Counted from the first letter of the stretch, positions 1 to 13,641 are shown. The stretch: 64,000 bases of DNA from Lobosporangium transversale (GCF_002105155.1 NW_019029001.1:124001-188000), one strand, 5' to 3'. Numbers and translations: made by a program. Notes: generated by a model from the letters alone, not told the origin.

Positions 1-163
1 CAAAAGTGTGACCAAGAGATATTAATTGATTCTCCCTTTTTCTTCATTCCCACATTCTCTTGCTCCTCTCCTCTTTCTCCACTTTTACTCACGCCTTGTT
101 TTTTTTTTTTTTTCATCTTCGCCTTCAACTGCCCACTTGAACAACGCTTATATTTCATCCATC

Positions 164-858
164 ATGGGTCTCTCCAAGCGCATCGCTGTCGCTTGCGTGC
201 TCTCGCTTGCTACCTCTGCTTTACTCTTCTCTTCTCCTACTGCTCAAGCATCGCCTGCACCCGCGCCTGATTCATTCAATTCACTCCTCAATGAAGCTGA
301 CCACTTTGTGGACCAGAGCATTCGTGATCTCGAATTCAATTGGGATAATATTGAGGAAAAGGTCCACGGTGTCCTTGACGACCTTTCCGACAAATTCAAG
401 TCCAAAGTTGGCAAGGCCACAGAATGGGCCCGCACTCTCACTCACGAGAGCTTCCCTGGCGTACAGATGCGTCTAAAGGAGCCCAAGCTTTGTGACCCTC
501 ATGTCAAGCAGGTAAAATGATTAAAATTATCGCATGAGAAGAAGAAAGCAGACTTGTAGAGATATGGGTATATGAGTAAGGAGTCTTAGGGAATTATCTG
601 GATCCGCGTCTCCATGATCCTTATGTTATTATTTTTTTGTCTTTCCTGTCCATCTTGTCACCTGTTTTCATCTTGCGCTTGCTTTCTATCCTACTATATG
701 TATCACTTTTTTTTTTTTGCTGCTATTGTTACGCGTGTTTATGAATATGAATGGTGTATTCGCCATGAATCCCGAAGTCAAGTTTTTTAAGCGTGTGTAT
801 ATAAATAGGAGTCTTTGAGGGTGCGACATCAGTAATGGTGATATCTGATATCACTCGC

Positions 859-892
<34 letters not shown>

Positions 893-2255
893 ATTTGAGT
901 TAAGAGCCCTTAGCAGTGAATAGATGAATAGATGAGGAAACAGGGGGATCACACAATGTTATGCTGTTATGCATTGCATCAGTTGTTAGTAACAAATCCT
1001 TCATGTTGTTTATTATGTGTAGTATTCTGGATATCTTGATGTCGGAAGCGATAAGCATTTCTTCTTCTGGTTTTTCGAGTCTCGCAACAAGCCCAAATCG
1101 GATCCTCTGACTCTCTGGCTCAATGGCGGTCCAGGCTGCTCGTCTCTTACTGGATTATTCATGGAGTTAGGCCCTTGTAGTGTTAAGGAGGATGGATCTG
1201 ATACCGTCTATAACCCTTATTCTTGGAACTCCAATTCGTCTATCATTTTCTTGGACCAGCCCACCAATGTTGGATATTCCTACGGCGACTCTGTCTCCAA
1301 CACCTTCACTGCTGCCAAAGATGTCTATGCTCTGCTTCAGGTCTTCTTCAAGGAGTTCCCTGAGTACCAGCGTCTGGACTTCCACATTGCTGGAGAGAGT
1401 TATGCGGGGCACTACATCCCAGCCATTGGCAAAGAAATCAACGACAATAACAAGAAGCTCGCTATTCCCTTGTATCGTGCTCCTGGTGTTCAACATATTA
1501 ACTTGGCATCACTCTTGATTGGTAATGGATTGACAGATCCCAAGACTCAGTACGAGTACTACCCAGAGATGGCTTGCAGAAACTCTTACGGCCCTGTCTT
1601 GAGCGATGCTCAGTGCGACCAGATGACTGCCGCGTATGACACCTGTGCTGATTTAATCCAGGCTTGTTATGACACCAACTCTGTATTCCGCTGCTTGCCC
1701 GCAGCCTCATACTGCAACAGCAAGATGATCGCCCCCTATCAGCAATCTGGACAGAACCCCTATGATGTTCGCAAGAAGTGTGAGGGCGGTGGAGGATTGT
1801 GCTACCCTATCTTGGATGCCATTCAAGATTATCTTAATAGAGATGATGTTAAGCAGGAGCTCGGTGCTCAGGTTGATGAGTACAAATCATGCAATATGCA
1901 GATCAACATGCGCTTTATGCTTCAAGGTGACTGGATGAAGCCTTTCCACTTGATGGTTCCTGACTTGCTCCACGATGGTGTCCGTGTCTTGCTGTATTCT
2001 GGTGATGCGGACTTCATCTGCAACTGGATGGGTAACAAGGCTTGGGCAATTGCCTTGCCATGGGCTGGCCAGAGCAAGATGCAGGAGAAGAGTGACAAGA
2101 AGTGGATTGCAAATGGCCAGCATGCTGGCGATGTCCGTTCGTCCGGCCCTTTGACCTACCTCCGTGCTTTTGGGGGTGGTCACATGTTACCCTATGATAA
2201 GCCTGAGGAGTCGTTGGAGATGTTCAACACCTGGATCAATGGCAATAGATTTTGA
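164..2255 (+). CDS. Vacuolar serine carboxypeptidase (carboxypeptidase Y type, S10 family)
   Basis: Two exons, 164-511 and 1023-2255, joined in phase 0, give 526 residues. The start ATG at 164 precedes a hydrophobic secretion signal (about residues 5-28). A propeptide-like segment follows, then the mature enzyme beginning near the Q-YSGYLDV junction. The S10 landmarks are present: WLNGGPGCSS (oxyanion region), GESYAGHY with nucleophile Ser242, an Asp-containing GDADFICNW block (about 444-446) and GGHMLPYD with His503. The family removes C-terminal residues from peptides in the vacuole/lysosome. Length and motifs match yeast CPY-type enzymes. The 511-nt intron contains a 30-nt poly-A run (about 861-890). 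An AATAAA lies about 65 nt after the stop. The next gene starts only 190 nt downstream on the same strand. Family assignment is secure; CPY-type sub-assignment rests on the CNW-containing Asp block. Confidence 0.93.
512..1022 (+). other. Long intron of the carboxypeptidase gene with poly-A tract
   Basis: GT at 512 and AG at 1021-1022 flank 511 nt that keep the S10 reading frame in phase 0. The intron contains a T-run (about 707-718) and an A-run of about 30 nt (861-890). I see no coding signal inside. Confidence 0.85.
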
Positions 2256-2445
2256 AACAGCAAAATTATCAGCGAATGATGTAGACTCTTCATTATCTGT
2301 TCTTCTCAATTAAATTCAGAAAATAAAGCGTTCCTTGTCGGAGAAATGAGAGAAACGAGATCCTTTTAAGGGTAGTCTTCTACTAAATATGACGACTGTG
2401 AGTTTTTATAGAAATGCATAATTATCACATGAACATGCACACATC

Positions 2446-3311
2446 ATGAAATTCATTCTATTTCGCCATGGCCATTCCCTGGCTAATCAGGAATCTAGGA
2501 TCGTATCATCACTCGAGAACGGTGCTCGAACCTCCGGCGGACCATTAGGAACAGGCTTTGGTTTGTCAGATAGAGGCAAACAAGAGGTCGCATCGGTAAT
2601 GAAAGATATTCCTGTTCAGAATTAGGAAAAGCATGCCTTTTAATCAATCATATGCTAATAGTCTATGACTCAATTTACATTTAGTCAGCAAGATCATTGT
2701 CAAACTTCATTCTTGAATCCACCAAGGCAGGTCAGAAAGCTAAGATCAAGATCTTGACCTCACCATTTCAAAGAACAATCCAAACTGCCAGTATTATCCT
2801 TCGAGAGCTTCAGACGACCTTTAAAAAAAGTAAGGAAGCCGGATCACCAGAAACCACCCGCATGATCGTGATGGAAAATAAAGATGAACCGGAATTATGT
2901 ATGGATTTGAGAGAGCGATTCTTTGGAGAGTTTGAGATGAAAACACCCTCAGACGAATTGTACGCGAGGGTCTGGCGCGAGGATGCCTTTAATCCTTTTC
3001 ATGAGCGATATGGAGTAGAGAGTGTCGTGAGTGTGACGAAACGAATGACGGATGTTATTCGAGACCACGAATGCAAAGAAATGAAAAATCGCGAGGTATC
3101 GTCACCATTGTCGAGTCTTCCGGATGAACAAGAGCAAGAGCACGGGGAGACATGGATCGTTTTGGTGAGCCATGGCGATTCCCTTCAGATCCTACAGGCA
3201 GCCATGCATGGCCTGAGCGGTGATCGTCATCGACAATTGGATCATTTGGATACCGCCTGTTGGAGAGACGTACAGTGGTGCGAAGCGTTAGCAGAGGCAC
3301 ATCATCGCTAA
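2446..3311 (+). CDS. Histidine phosphatase superfamily protein (phosphoglycerate mutase-like)
   Basis: Two exons, 2446-2595 and 2685-3311, joined in phase 0, give 258 residues. The N-terminus MKFILFRHGHS carries the RHG signature with the phospho-accepting His8. SPFQRTIQTA supplies the second conserved Arg, an acidic LRERFFGEFE follows, and VSHGDSLQI supplies the second catalytic His. This is the canonical order of the superfamily. Family members remove phosphate from sugars, nucleotides or small acids; the substrate here cannot be read from sequence. The 89-nt intron has a plausible branch site (tgctaat, about 2653). No signal peptide is visible, so a cytosolic enzyme is likely. Confidence 0.86.
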
Positions 3312-6300
3312 TCAGAAAAAATATCTAGAATACATGAATAAGAGACATATACGGATTTCATCCGCAAACAGCATACATTGGACCTATGAAGCTCATTGTT
3401 TGGATATGCCGCTTGGTAAGCAGCATGGTTCTCATGGCTACTTAGTCTGGAAACTATATTCGTAATTATGGCTTGAATTATTAAATACAAAAAAGGATGC
3501 TACCATGTTCCTTCCTGCTTTGCTCACTGTTAACGCTCAAAATCATGTGGACCTGCCAGAGGCGTAGACCCCAATGAGAGAAATCGATGTTGATAACAAA
3601 GACAATTAGTTGTCCTCTTGCTGTGTACAATGTGTTCAACACTGCTCTACTTTATATGTTATAAGCATTCCACGTGTCGCCTTCAAGTTCCAAGGGGTTA
3701 GGTATTATTTTTATTTTTTTATTCTTACCATGATAAGATCATTGGATTCATTCTCATCCAAGAGGATTTTATGAGCTGCTAACCCGGCTTTGGTGCTACA
3801 GAAACCAAAGCTTTCTGGCGACTGTATACCTCCCCAACATCCGGGTGATGCTATTGATCTGGCTCAAGAAATGGACCCTCAATTCTAGCTAGGAGCTTTG
3901 CTTGGATGAAGAATGAAGCAAAATCCAAACTACGCAGGCATGGGAGGTTATGATGGAGAACCAACTTCAACGCTAATTTATTTTTTGGACATGGTCGGTT
4001 ATTGCAGTGAATAGAAGATACGTAACACAATCTCAGTACAAATCACCCATATAGGCCCCTAAGTTTGATGATAAGGAGGAATGGTATCCCGATGATGGTA
4101 ATGATCAAGAGATGCAATATGTCTTCTGTTTTCATGAAACTGATAAAGTTGCAAGAAAATGACAGTATTGCGGGAAGCCACGCCTAGTAGATATTATTAA
4201 CTTGTTTCCAGAGAAACTCATACCATAATATGCCGTCCCATATCCTATAGATCATTAATATTTGAATGAAGTGATGAAAGAAAGAAGAGATGGAGTACAT
4301 GAAAAAGAAGAATCAATCAGCTGTTTGTACAAGTGGATGCAAAAAGAAAAGGTTAAGAACATTTCCATGTACTGCGTATGTACTCCCCACCTTCGGACAA
4401 TTATAACATCCGACTTGGAAAACAATTGACTAAGTTTTTAGCCTTAAAGGAAATGATGATCTGCAATAGCCGATGAAGGCCCGTTTTGGAACAATAATGT
4501 TGAAAGAGATAATGATAAGGCTGATTAAAAAAAAAAAAAAAAAAAAAAAAAGAAACCTCTCCAGTCCAAACAACTAAAGAGAACATGACTTGAGATGATA
4601 GCGACAATGATAAAAACGGTTTTTAATGGCCTTCTTCTGATTCTAGTTAATTTAGCATTCATACAAAAGGTTCCTTAGTATGACGTATTTCGCAATAGCA
4701 ACTATGAGGAGAAAAGTCAAGAATCTGGTGGCTGAACATGGGCAACTCTTTCATCATTATTTATCCTATATTGATTTGTGTTGTTGTCCCACGTTGGCCT
4801 AGCTTTAATTGTGGGCTGAGTTACTACATCTTATGGTTAACATATGGCCTCGTCTGAGTCATCAAGGTTCTTCAGGGTTAAAAGGCATTAGGAATATGAT
4901 CACAAAGAGTATATTAAATAAAGCATGGCTACGCTTTTTTTCTTTTTTAGTTTCTAACCGATTTCACATGAAAGTGCAGGGGCCACATTCAACTTTGACT
5001 CGTGTCAAGGAACCATGTAAACCTGTATAAAAGTAACAAAATTGCTTACCTTAATATTCTTCTATACCTCTTTATTTACTTTGTTGCTCAAAAAATCTTA
5101 TTATAAATATATTTATACAATGTACAAACACCTTTTCCCATCAAACACGTTTTTGACCAACCTATTTTCGATCCTTCCTCCACATTTCCCTGTCTATACC
5201 AAGTCTTCACATGCGAATTTCACAGATTTGTTTTTGCGAAAAACATATTTTGGAAAGCCTGTCTAATGTGGACTTGTTTTTCACGGTTCTGCTCGATTAG
5301 GCAAACAATTGCAATTGAGAAGGTGGGCGAAATAAAAAGATATTTCAAAGATGGATGCAAAGTGTCTGAGTAATTTCAACTGGAGTGGTATCCTCTGTCC
5401 TCTAAAATAAAGAAAATTGAGCGTCTATTTTTTTTTTTTTTAGATCAAGTAACGGATGTTGACTGATGCGAGCCATGGCATGCCATCCCCATAAAAATCA
5501 TACATCTTGTTCAACCATGTTTTACCTTAGTCGTGCTCATATTATGTATATATATATAATATACATGTAATATCCAGCTATTGTTTTTTGTGATCAGAAT
5601 GTTTATGGAGTCTAGAAAAACGTATGACGTTAAAGGCTACCGGAAACCTTAGCTATTGAGCACGATGATGACTTTTCAGGGACATGGGAGGAGATTCAAC
5701 GGTTCGGCTAGGATCGGACTATTAATTATTCACCCGTCTCTATCCGATTGGATGGCTTAGCAGCCTACAGGCCCAAGTGATCCCTTTTCCAGGGCCATCA
5801 AGAAACATTTAATTATTATATAAACTAAGAGATATAAACGAATGCTAAATAATGTTACATATAATATACATTTGGATACTATCATTGAAATCATTTATCC
5901 AAAGCAGAGTTCAGAAAAGGCCTAAGTTATTAGTCTAGTGCATGGAGCATTAATTGGAAAGTCATTCAACTTGACTACAGTACAGCATTGAAGGAGCATT
6001 GGAATAAAACAATGAGATAGACGGAGTTATCACCTGTTAAAATATTCATGTCATACCTTTTTCTTATATGTACGTACACCCATACACCATCGATAGATAC
6101 AAACCATCGGTCATCTTTTTTCCATCTATTCCTTTCTCATTCGAATCAGTAGATCTTCTTCTTTTCATCCATGTGTCTAAACTTGCATACATATGGTCAA
6201 AAGATCTGATTGTATACTTCAAGTGATACGTTGGAATCATAGGATCTAGAGGATTTACGCGTTTTGTACTGATTTTTTTTTTCTTTGTATATTCTTATTA

Positions 6301-6712
6301 ACATTATTATTTATTTGGTCTTCTCTCTTTCCTCCCCTTCTGAGCTCTTCGAGAGTTCAAGAGTTGCGAAGAGAGAACCAAGGACTATTGTTTGAAGACA
6401 GTTATAGACAGACTCCATTCTGATCAATCAATTCTTCTCTTCCCATGGATATTGAAACAGTTCATTTAGATAAGGGTCGTCTGCTTCAAGACGTGTTCTT
6501 GGATTAAAATGGCATGTGCGGCTGCCAAGGCCAAGACTTTCTGTTGTGGAGACGAAAGTTTTGTCCGTTCTGTCCATACTCTCTCTGCCAACTTTTACAA
6601 GCGATAACCACTACTTTACTTTGTTAACTTCCTCCTTTTTGTCTTATTGTTTCCCTTGTTGACTAGGAGGTGAGTCAAGGAAGCAAAGAAAAAAAAAATA
6701 CGAACGGAGTTG

Positions 6713-6747
<35 letters not shown>

Positions 6748-9728
6748 TCTCCCCTGTTCCACTGCCTTTCCTTCAGTGACTAATGCAAAGGATACAAGGA
6801 GAGGGCAATTTCCTCTATTATTTATGCCTTTTGCTTTTGTGGAGGAAACGGATAATACAGATTACCTGGTGCACGCGCACTGTCCTTCTCTTCCTTCTAT
6901 CTTTTGTTACAAACAGATGCTTTGTTCTCTCTCTGTCTTCTCTTCTCTTGGCATAAAAAAGGTACTCTGCGTCTCCTTTTTTCATTCTTGGGGTAGAGCA
7001 TTTAGCATGATAGCGGTAGAAATGGTAAAGAGGCAGGCTTGTGATTTTTTCACGAAATGCGGAGATATCAAGACGATAGATATAAATTGTATTGGAGAGA
7101 CCCAGGTCGTCACAAAAGTCGAAGGAGAAAGAGACCAAGTCGAATATCATGGGCCTGACCCCTCAATGATAATGCTGATAGAGATGACATAAAACCACTC
7201 GTCAGCGTTGTATTTGCCACTGAAATCGTGAACCCGGCCTTTTTTTTTTTTTTTTTTTTTTTGTCTAAACTCCTATTCTTTGGGGATGACCAACATACCA
7301 TCATATTTGCCATCGGGTCAGCCCCTGAAAAGTGGTCAGAACTCGGGCCACTTTCAGTTAGCAAGAGAAAATAACATTGGCAACAACCACAAAAAAAAAA
7401 AAAGAACGAAAGTTTGTCAAAGTACAGATGGTATGATGAGCTGTGCTTAGGTTAATTGTCTCACTCGTCAAAACATGTTCCCTTACTCCACTCTTTTTTC
7501 CCTTGCTCCACAACCTCTTTGTGAAGTGTCTTTCTTGTCTTACATGAGGTTTTGGCCTCGGCGTATGGGGGATATAATGCATCCTGGAAAATGCTGTGGA
7601 AATTGCATACGCGGATAGCCTTTGAAAGAAAGAATTTGCAGAAAAAAAAAAAAGCGAGGATGTGGCGATAGACAGGGCACCTCCCCAAGTTTCCCTTTTT
7701 TCAACAATAAATAGATGAAGCAGGTGCAGGCGTAAGTATAGTCGGGCCTTTTGCCTTTACCGAGGCTTAATGCCGCAATGAAAGGGGCAAATGAACGAAT
7801 AGAAGGATACACCACGTATATAAAAAAAAAAAATGAAATAAAAAATAAAAAGGTAGGAGGTAGGAAGGGGCGTCTCCACTGTCAAGTATTGGTTCTAATT
7901 TGATTCTGTGGTTTGCTTTTTCTCGCTTAATGCCAATAACGTAAACGCAAATACCAGTGTTGTTGTTTGGTGGTACAGAGACTGATGTAATGATGCGACG
8001 CGCGTTTTTTTAGTCTTAGTTAGCTGGTCATGGCATTGTTATTGTGGTGCGAGGCTAATAAACAAACATGTAGAATGCTGTGCGTTGCCTATTCGGCTCT
8101 ATCTCAAAGTGGGTCTTGTAGAGCTTGATACCGACCACGTTTAGACGCGCATGTTTATTTTGTTTTATATAACTAACACGACATGGTGAAGAGATATGGT
8201 TTAACAGACAATTATAGATGGTGCATGTAGATTGTTTCTTGACAAGTTGATATGCAACGTAATTATTATTCGTGAATATGTGAACCTTTTTCTGCCTTGT
8301 TTATAAAAAAAAAATAAAAGTATATAAATAAGGACAGACATTTCGGACCGTTATAGGGCCATCAGTTACTCTTCTTTTTGTTTAGCTTGTTCTTGCCTTT
8401 GATAATGGATGGATCAATCTGGCGAATACCGATGGATATTATGGGCGCGTGTGACGACAGTTCGTCGGTCTCGGATTCATTGTCTAATAAAATACAATTC
8501 CATATATCTTTATATTCATTTTTGAAGGAAAGAGCGGAGTGGAGTGGAGTAGGATGGAGCAGGGCTAAGTGCTCAACTATTGGATCGAGGATCACTTTGA
8601 CAAATTTATCGATACAAATGACATGTTATACGAATAAAAGTATAGAGTGTTATAAAATAAATTTAACATATTTTATTTTCTTTCCCAGCACACTCCACAT
8701 TGCTCACTTTCACATGCTTACGGTTTTACTTATTGCAATGTTCTCTAATGTCCCTATTTGTGTCTTTCTTTTCTTTGAGAGGACGGGCCAAGCACTCTCC
8801 CCCTCCACTTTTCTTTACAAAAAGTAAAATATTATATATATATATATACATATTTATATATCTGTATGTGTTATACGCATAATATATATATTTATATATA
8901 TTCAGTAATGGCTAACATTCTGTCTTTTTTTATTTTTTATGTTGACATATGCGATATCCGTAAAAGGAAATCACATCTGGCACTTTAATATGAACGTGGA
9001 GAATAGCTAATAAAAACGTGCACAAGAACACAACTGAACGATGTGCTTCTTATAACATTTTCTTTCTCTATTTGTTTAAGAAGTCAAAAAGTGTTCTTCA
9101 GGTCAGTTTGTTGACCTTTTGATCGGATGATCATTTCGTTACAATGATATGGACTCTATTGCCATTATCTATCTACTCTTCTGATTTCTTCAACAAGGAT
9201 GTATTGAGAATAAGTGACGAGAATGGAACGGAGGGTTGACTGAGAATGGCGAGGAGGGGTCCAAAATTTGGATCGAGAACAAGACAGAAGCGGCCGTGGT
9301 TGTGATTTGCTAACCATATAAACAAGCTGGTTTGATAAGACGACATATGTTTGTTGCGGTTAAAAAAATAAAATATAAAATATTACAGTATAAGAATATA
9401 AAAACATGCATATAATGAGAATATTTGATCCTTGCTAAGATGTGAGCATTATCACTATTCAGTCCAATACAAAAAAAAAGACGCACCCCTGTCAACAACC
9501 ACACAATCACACCACTTTTCAGTGGAAGCCCGCAAAGTTACAAGTTAGTAAGTATATCTATAATATTTTTATATTGATGAAGATTTTAAAGGTTTAAAAT
9601 ATTCACTATTTACTATTTACTTTTGTTTATTAAATCTGTCGGTCTCTCTGTTTGCTCGCATTCACATTTTGCGCAACCGAACCTATGCTAGACCCCTACC
9701 CTTCCTTCTCCTTGGAAGGAAAGGTCGG

Positions 9729-9736
9729 TATAAAAG
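9729..9736 (+). promoter_or_regulatory. TATA box upstream of the C2H2 regulator
   Basis: TATAAAAG lies about 370 nt before the ATG at 10108. It is followed by a strongly pyrimidine-rich (CT/CTT) leader at about 9762-9900, a common arrangement in highly regulated fungal promoters. This implies a 5' leader of roughly 340 nt unless a leader intron exists. Confidence 0.5.
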
Positions 9737-9761
9737 GGAACTCTTCCCCACCCCGCTCTTC

Positions 9762-9900
9762 CTCCTTCGACGTCCTTTTCTTTTCTTTTCTTTTCATTTT
9801 CTTCTTTTCATTTCTTCTTCTTCTTTCCCTTCATACTCTTGCTCTTGCTCTTGTTCTTTCTCTTTCTCTTGTTCTTTCTCTTCATTATCTTCACTTCAAC
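9762..9900 (+). repeat. CT-rich leader tract
   Basis: Almost pure pyrimidine on the + strand (runs of TTTTC, CTTCTT, CTCTTG) between the TATA box and the coding start of the C2H2 gene. It is probably transcribed as part of the leader. Short ORFs inside it (from 9652 and 9669) look like chance reading of the tract, although upstream ORFs cannot be excluded. Confidence 0.55.
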
Positions 9901-10107
9901 TAATCATCATTATCTCTATTGTCCTTAACCTCTCTTTTGAAACGACCCTTGTTCTATTTCACATTTGACTTGAGATTTGAACACAATAAACTAAAACACA
10001 CGATCATCCAAACAATATCCACACACACCACTCTTTCCACACAACGTACATACAAATAAGCTTACAATAGCCAACAATTATCGCTTACACACGGATACAT
10101 CACAACA

Positions 10108-11355
10108 ATGTCGTCTACATCCTCTTCTCCTTCATCCTTTTCACTCGCTACTATCATGAATGATCCTGCTCCAGTAGACAAGAGTCGGGATACCAGCAGG
10201 TCTGGCACCCCTACTTCCTCCAGTGCTGATTCAGATCATGATGCTCCCGAACAGGCTGTTCGTCCATATGAATGCCATCTCTGCGATAAATCTTTCTTTC
10301 GTCTAGAGCACCAAACACGTCATATCCGCACCCACACTGGCGAAAAACCTCATCCTTGCGACTTTCCCAACTGTGACAAACGCTTCTCGCGATCAGATGA
10401 ACTCACTCGTCATATGAAGGCCCATACCTCTGCCTGCAAGACCGGTAATGCAGACATTCTCTCCACCTCTCCTCATCACTATGCTACCTATCAAGAATAT
10501 CTCCATGCTCTCGAATCTGCAGAATGGGCCCGGAAGCATATCTGTCCCGTGCCCAATTGCTATAAATCCTTCACTCGATCTGGTCATCTTGCTCGTCACA
10601 TCCGTTCCCATACCTCTGAGAAGCTGTTTGTCTGTCCAGTTGAGAGCTGTGGCCTTGGCTTCACGCGTTCAGATGCCCTTCGCGAACACACCAGAACACA
10701 TGTCATCCGTAACAGGAGCCGCAAGCCCGAGAATCTCAAAGCCAGGTCAAACAGCGGAAAGAAGTCTACTTCTCATTCGCCTGCCAGCTCTGCGCGTTCA
10801 TCCGTCTCGCCTTATCATTCTGAATCGGAGGATTCTATGCCTGAAGTCCCATCTTGGGCTAGGATGACGCCCATCCATCCTCCCAATGCTGTTCAATCTA
10901 ACGTGGATAGATCTTTTGTATCTCAACATGCCAGCTTTAATAACATCAGTAACAACAGCGATTTGTTTGCAGAGCACACAAGCATGCTTCAAACTCCTCC
11001 TTACTCCCCCCCCACATCCCCACGTTATAACAGTGTGAGCTCGACTCGGTATGCAGTAGCGCCCTATCCTCAATTCAAACAGCAGTCTGCACTCCAGCCT
11101 AGTCTTCCTTCGCTGATGGAGACCAACTATAACTTGCACCAGCATCACCATCAGAACAGCAATAACTGCAGCCATCGCATCAGTGACATCTTGAATGGTT
11201 CAACCAACTTGTCGCTTCCTCCACCCACCCCTAGCGGCAATAATAATTCTAATAGCAATGGTAGCAACAACAGCAGCAACAATAACGGACTGAGCTTCGG
11301 ACCAGAATTTAGCAGGACATTGCCTCCTATCTCGTCCTTGCTTCCTATCTTTTAA
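10108..11355 (+). CDS. Four-finger C2H2 zinc-finger transcription factor (Mig1/CreA-like first pair)
   Basis: Intronless, 415 residues, with ATG at 10108 after an A-rich context. A Ser/Thr-rich N-terminus of about 50 residues leads into two adjacent C2H2 fingers (about 54-76 and 82-106) joined by a HTGEKPH linker. The RSDEL helix of the second is typical of GC-box-binding Mig1/CreA/Nrg fungal regulators. A 37-residue spacer precedes a second pair (about 144-168 and 174-198), with RSGHLARH and RSDALREH helices and a TSEKL linker. The remaining 215 residues are disordered, rich in Ser, Pro, Asn and His, with an N/S homopolymeric run near the C-terminus. A nuclear DNA-binding regulator is certain at family level; the orthologue is not. 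A duplicated pair of fingers distinguishes it from two-finger Mig1/CreA. Confidence 0.9.
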   Translation: MSSTSSSPSSFSLATIMNDPAPVDKSRDTSRSGTPTSSSADSDHDAPEQAVRPYECHLCDKSFFRLEHQTRHIRTHTGEKPHPCDFPNCDKRFSRSDELTRHMKAHTSACKTGNADILSTSPHHYATYQEYLHALESAEWARKHICPVPNCYKSFTRSGHLARHIRSHTSEKLFVCPVESCGLGFTRSDALREHTRTHVIRNRSRKPENLKARSNSGKKSTSHSPASSARSSVSPYHSESEDSMPEVPSWARMTPIHPPNAVQSNVDRSFVSQHASFNNISNNSDLFAEHTSMLQTPPYSPPTSPRYNSVSSTRYAVAPYPQFKQQSALQPSLPSLMETNYNLHQHHHQNSNNCSHRISDILNGSTNLSLPPPTPSGNNNSNSNGSNNSSNNNGLSFGPEFSRTLPPISSLLPIF

Positions 11356-11523
11356 AAGGCAATACTATCTTTCGAGTCTTTCGTGGAGAAACATCTTCAT
11401 GAGTTCATCTTGTACATAGCTCCTATCCAACTACATACATATTAATATTATCATTATCACTTTTTATTTTAGTTATTTTTTGTATTTCTCTTTTCATCTC
11501 TGTAGACAATTGCTTTGCTATAC

Positions 11524-11562
<39 letters not shown>

Positions 11563-13641
11563 TACATAATAATTTCACATTCCCATAATGATAATAAAAT
11601 TAGCATTCAATCCGAGCTGACATATGAAGGCGTGTGGTGCTGTATAAAAAAGATTCATTTCTACCAACTCATGTAATAGAAGAATAAAAACCATTACATG
11701 TGGCTTTGACTTATTTCACTTATACAGCTATAGATGACTATTCTGTCGATCAAGGATATCACGTTTTCCCTAAATGACTGGTAACTTTGATCCGTTGCGA
11801 CACAAGAGTAACAAAAAGGATATGCCGCTATCAATGACATCCTGACAACACTGATCACTTTATGGTTCCTTTTTTATTTTATTCTATTAGAATCAATATG
11901 TCAACTCATGCTTCTGTTTTGTAAATAACAAGGTATGGCCCATCAGTTCCATCAAAGAAGGAAATAAAATAAACATTAGTAAGGGTAGAATACAACATTA
12001 GACAAGCAAGAACACCTTGCAAACCTTGTATAACATGAACATAAAAATCACACATGCATTGCAAATGAGCATGAAAAAGGGTGGATGCCCATTTGTGGAG
12101 CAAATTTCGACCGTTGAAAACCTTAAAGTGTGATTAAGAGCTCCGAATGTGTGCAGCCGTCGGTCGTCGTAAACCTGAGTTGGGTCGTCTTCCTAACCGA
12201 GCCGTCACCCTTTATCTCTTCTCATCTTTTTTCTATTTAGCAACCTGTTTTTGAGCAATTTTTCTATTTATTATATATATGTGCATGTATATATATTTAA
12301 TCTGAAGTTTCCATGAGGAGCATTGTTAAATATTTTTTACTATTGTCTATTTCATCTCATGTTCCCCTAAAATATCAGATTGGATTGACGAATGTCAGTG
12401 AGTTTGTCTTTCGGACTATGCTGGGAACCCCTTCTGTTCGTCGTGCGTTGATTCAATTCATCAAACCAGAACGACTCTTATTACCAATCTTGTAAACATC
12501 CAAGTAACTTGAGGACTGTCAACTATGTTACAAAGAAAGGAATTCGATCACTGACAATGCCAAGACTGGATGAAATAAAATAAAAAATAAAAAAAATAAA
12601 AAAAAAAAACAAGGACTCTCTTGTTTTTGTACATACCTTTATGTCTATGCAACCCCACCGGAAGTATTTTGAATAAGCCTACCAAGTTTATTGATCTTCT
12701 TCGTGTTCTCACTTTCAGATGCTCTCAAGATTTTTTTTATCTTATTCTTCGTGTCGCCTTGGGAAAGTATTCCCAGAAAGATATAAATCAACCTTTGTCA
12801 ATTTGTTGTTAGTCAGCCTTTTATTTTAAGTGTAAACAGTGTAAACAATGTAAACAACATGGTTCAAGCAATAAAAAACTGGCATGCCAATTTTCTCTCT
12901 TACATCTCGCTATGCTCTTTTTTTTTTCTTCTTCCTTCTTCAATAGGTTTGTGTAAGTTGATTCGTAAGCTCGAACAGAGTTTAGGAGAAAGATATTTAA
13001 TATTCGCGTGCTGAAATATGGCATGAGGCCCAACACGTTGAGACAAAGGATAAATACATTCCGTACAAACAATCATTAACGAGCACATGTGCCTCACCGT
13101 TTTGCCTCTCACAATGCAGCACACGCATCCTATCGATTGTCTACTATGTCTTTTGAATTGTGTAGGTTCGCGTAAAACTCGTGTGTAAAAAAAAGGTGAA
13201 ATGAAGGGCATCCTTGTTTTTTTTTAATACTTTACGATTCAGATAGGAATCAGCTCTTATTTGAATGGACCTTTTGAAGACAGCTAGGATAGATTCCTAT
13301 CCTAATCCTATTCTACATTCCTTGTAGCTTCTCATGTCCCGTATCATATGTGCAGCCCCGGTTGCTCGATCCCTCACGTGAATCCAACCAGTTAATTATT
13401 ACATCTCCAGTAATAGCTTTGTCTAAGTCTAACTGTAACATTATTAAATAGCATATCATATGACATATGATAAATTTAGGATATGATGCGTTATGGCATG
13501 ATGCGTTATCCAAGATCAACCTTTGACTCCCACACTCTTTTTCTCTTTTTTCATATCACTTTTCTTTCTTCGTTTACAAGCACCAGGAAAACGCGGTTAC
13601 AAGCGAAAAGACTTTAAATCCACGTATTCATATCTTCAATT
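11356..13641. other. Intergenic region between the C2H2 and TMEM33 genes
   Basis: The 2.3 kb contain an abrupt poly-T then poly-A block (about 11525-11563), further A/T runs (12577-12611), and no ORF with recognisable family features. The first part presumably carries the 3' UTR of the C2H2 gene and the last part the TMEM33 promoter. Confidence 0.6.

Larger units (their letters stand above)
3312..10107. other. 6.8-kb stretch without a recognisable gene
   Basis: Neither strand shows an ORF that can be spliced into a recognisable protein. The longest ORFs (for example 6710-7192 +) begin in poly-T runs and are low-complexity. The stretch holds A/T homopolymers (about 4529-4550, 6718-6745, 7240-7262), short AT-rich dinucleotide runs (5543-5572, 8833-8900), and a CT-rich segment near its right end. 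Its position directly upstream of a C2H2 regulator suggests extended regulatory DNA or unrecognised non-coding RNA, but no sequence feature proves this. Confidence 0.6.

Noticed and set aside
5640-5790. GC-richer patch with ggttcggct, considered as a structured RNA gene
   Set aside because: No consistent cloverleaf or other stem set, and no box A/box B spacing.
6710-7192. 160-residue ORF beginning with poly-Phe
   Set aside because: It starts inside a poly-T run, has no family motif, and the opposite strand is equally open.
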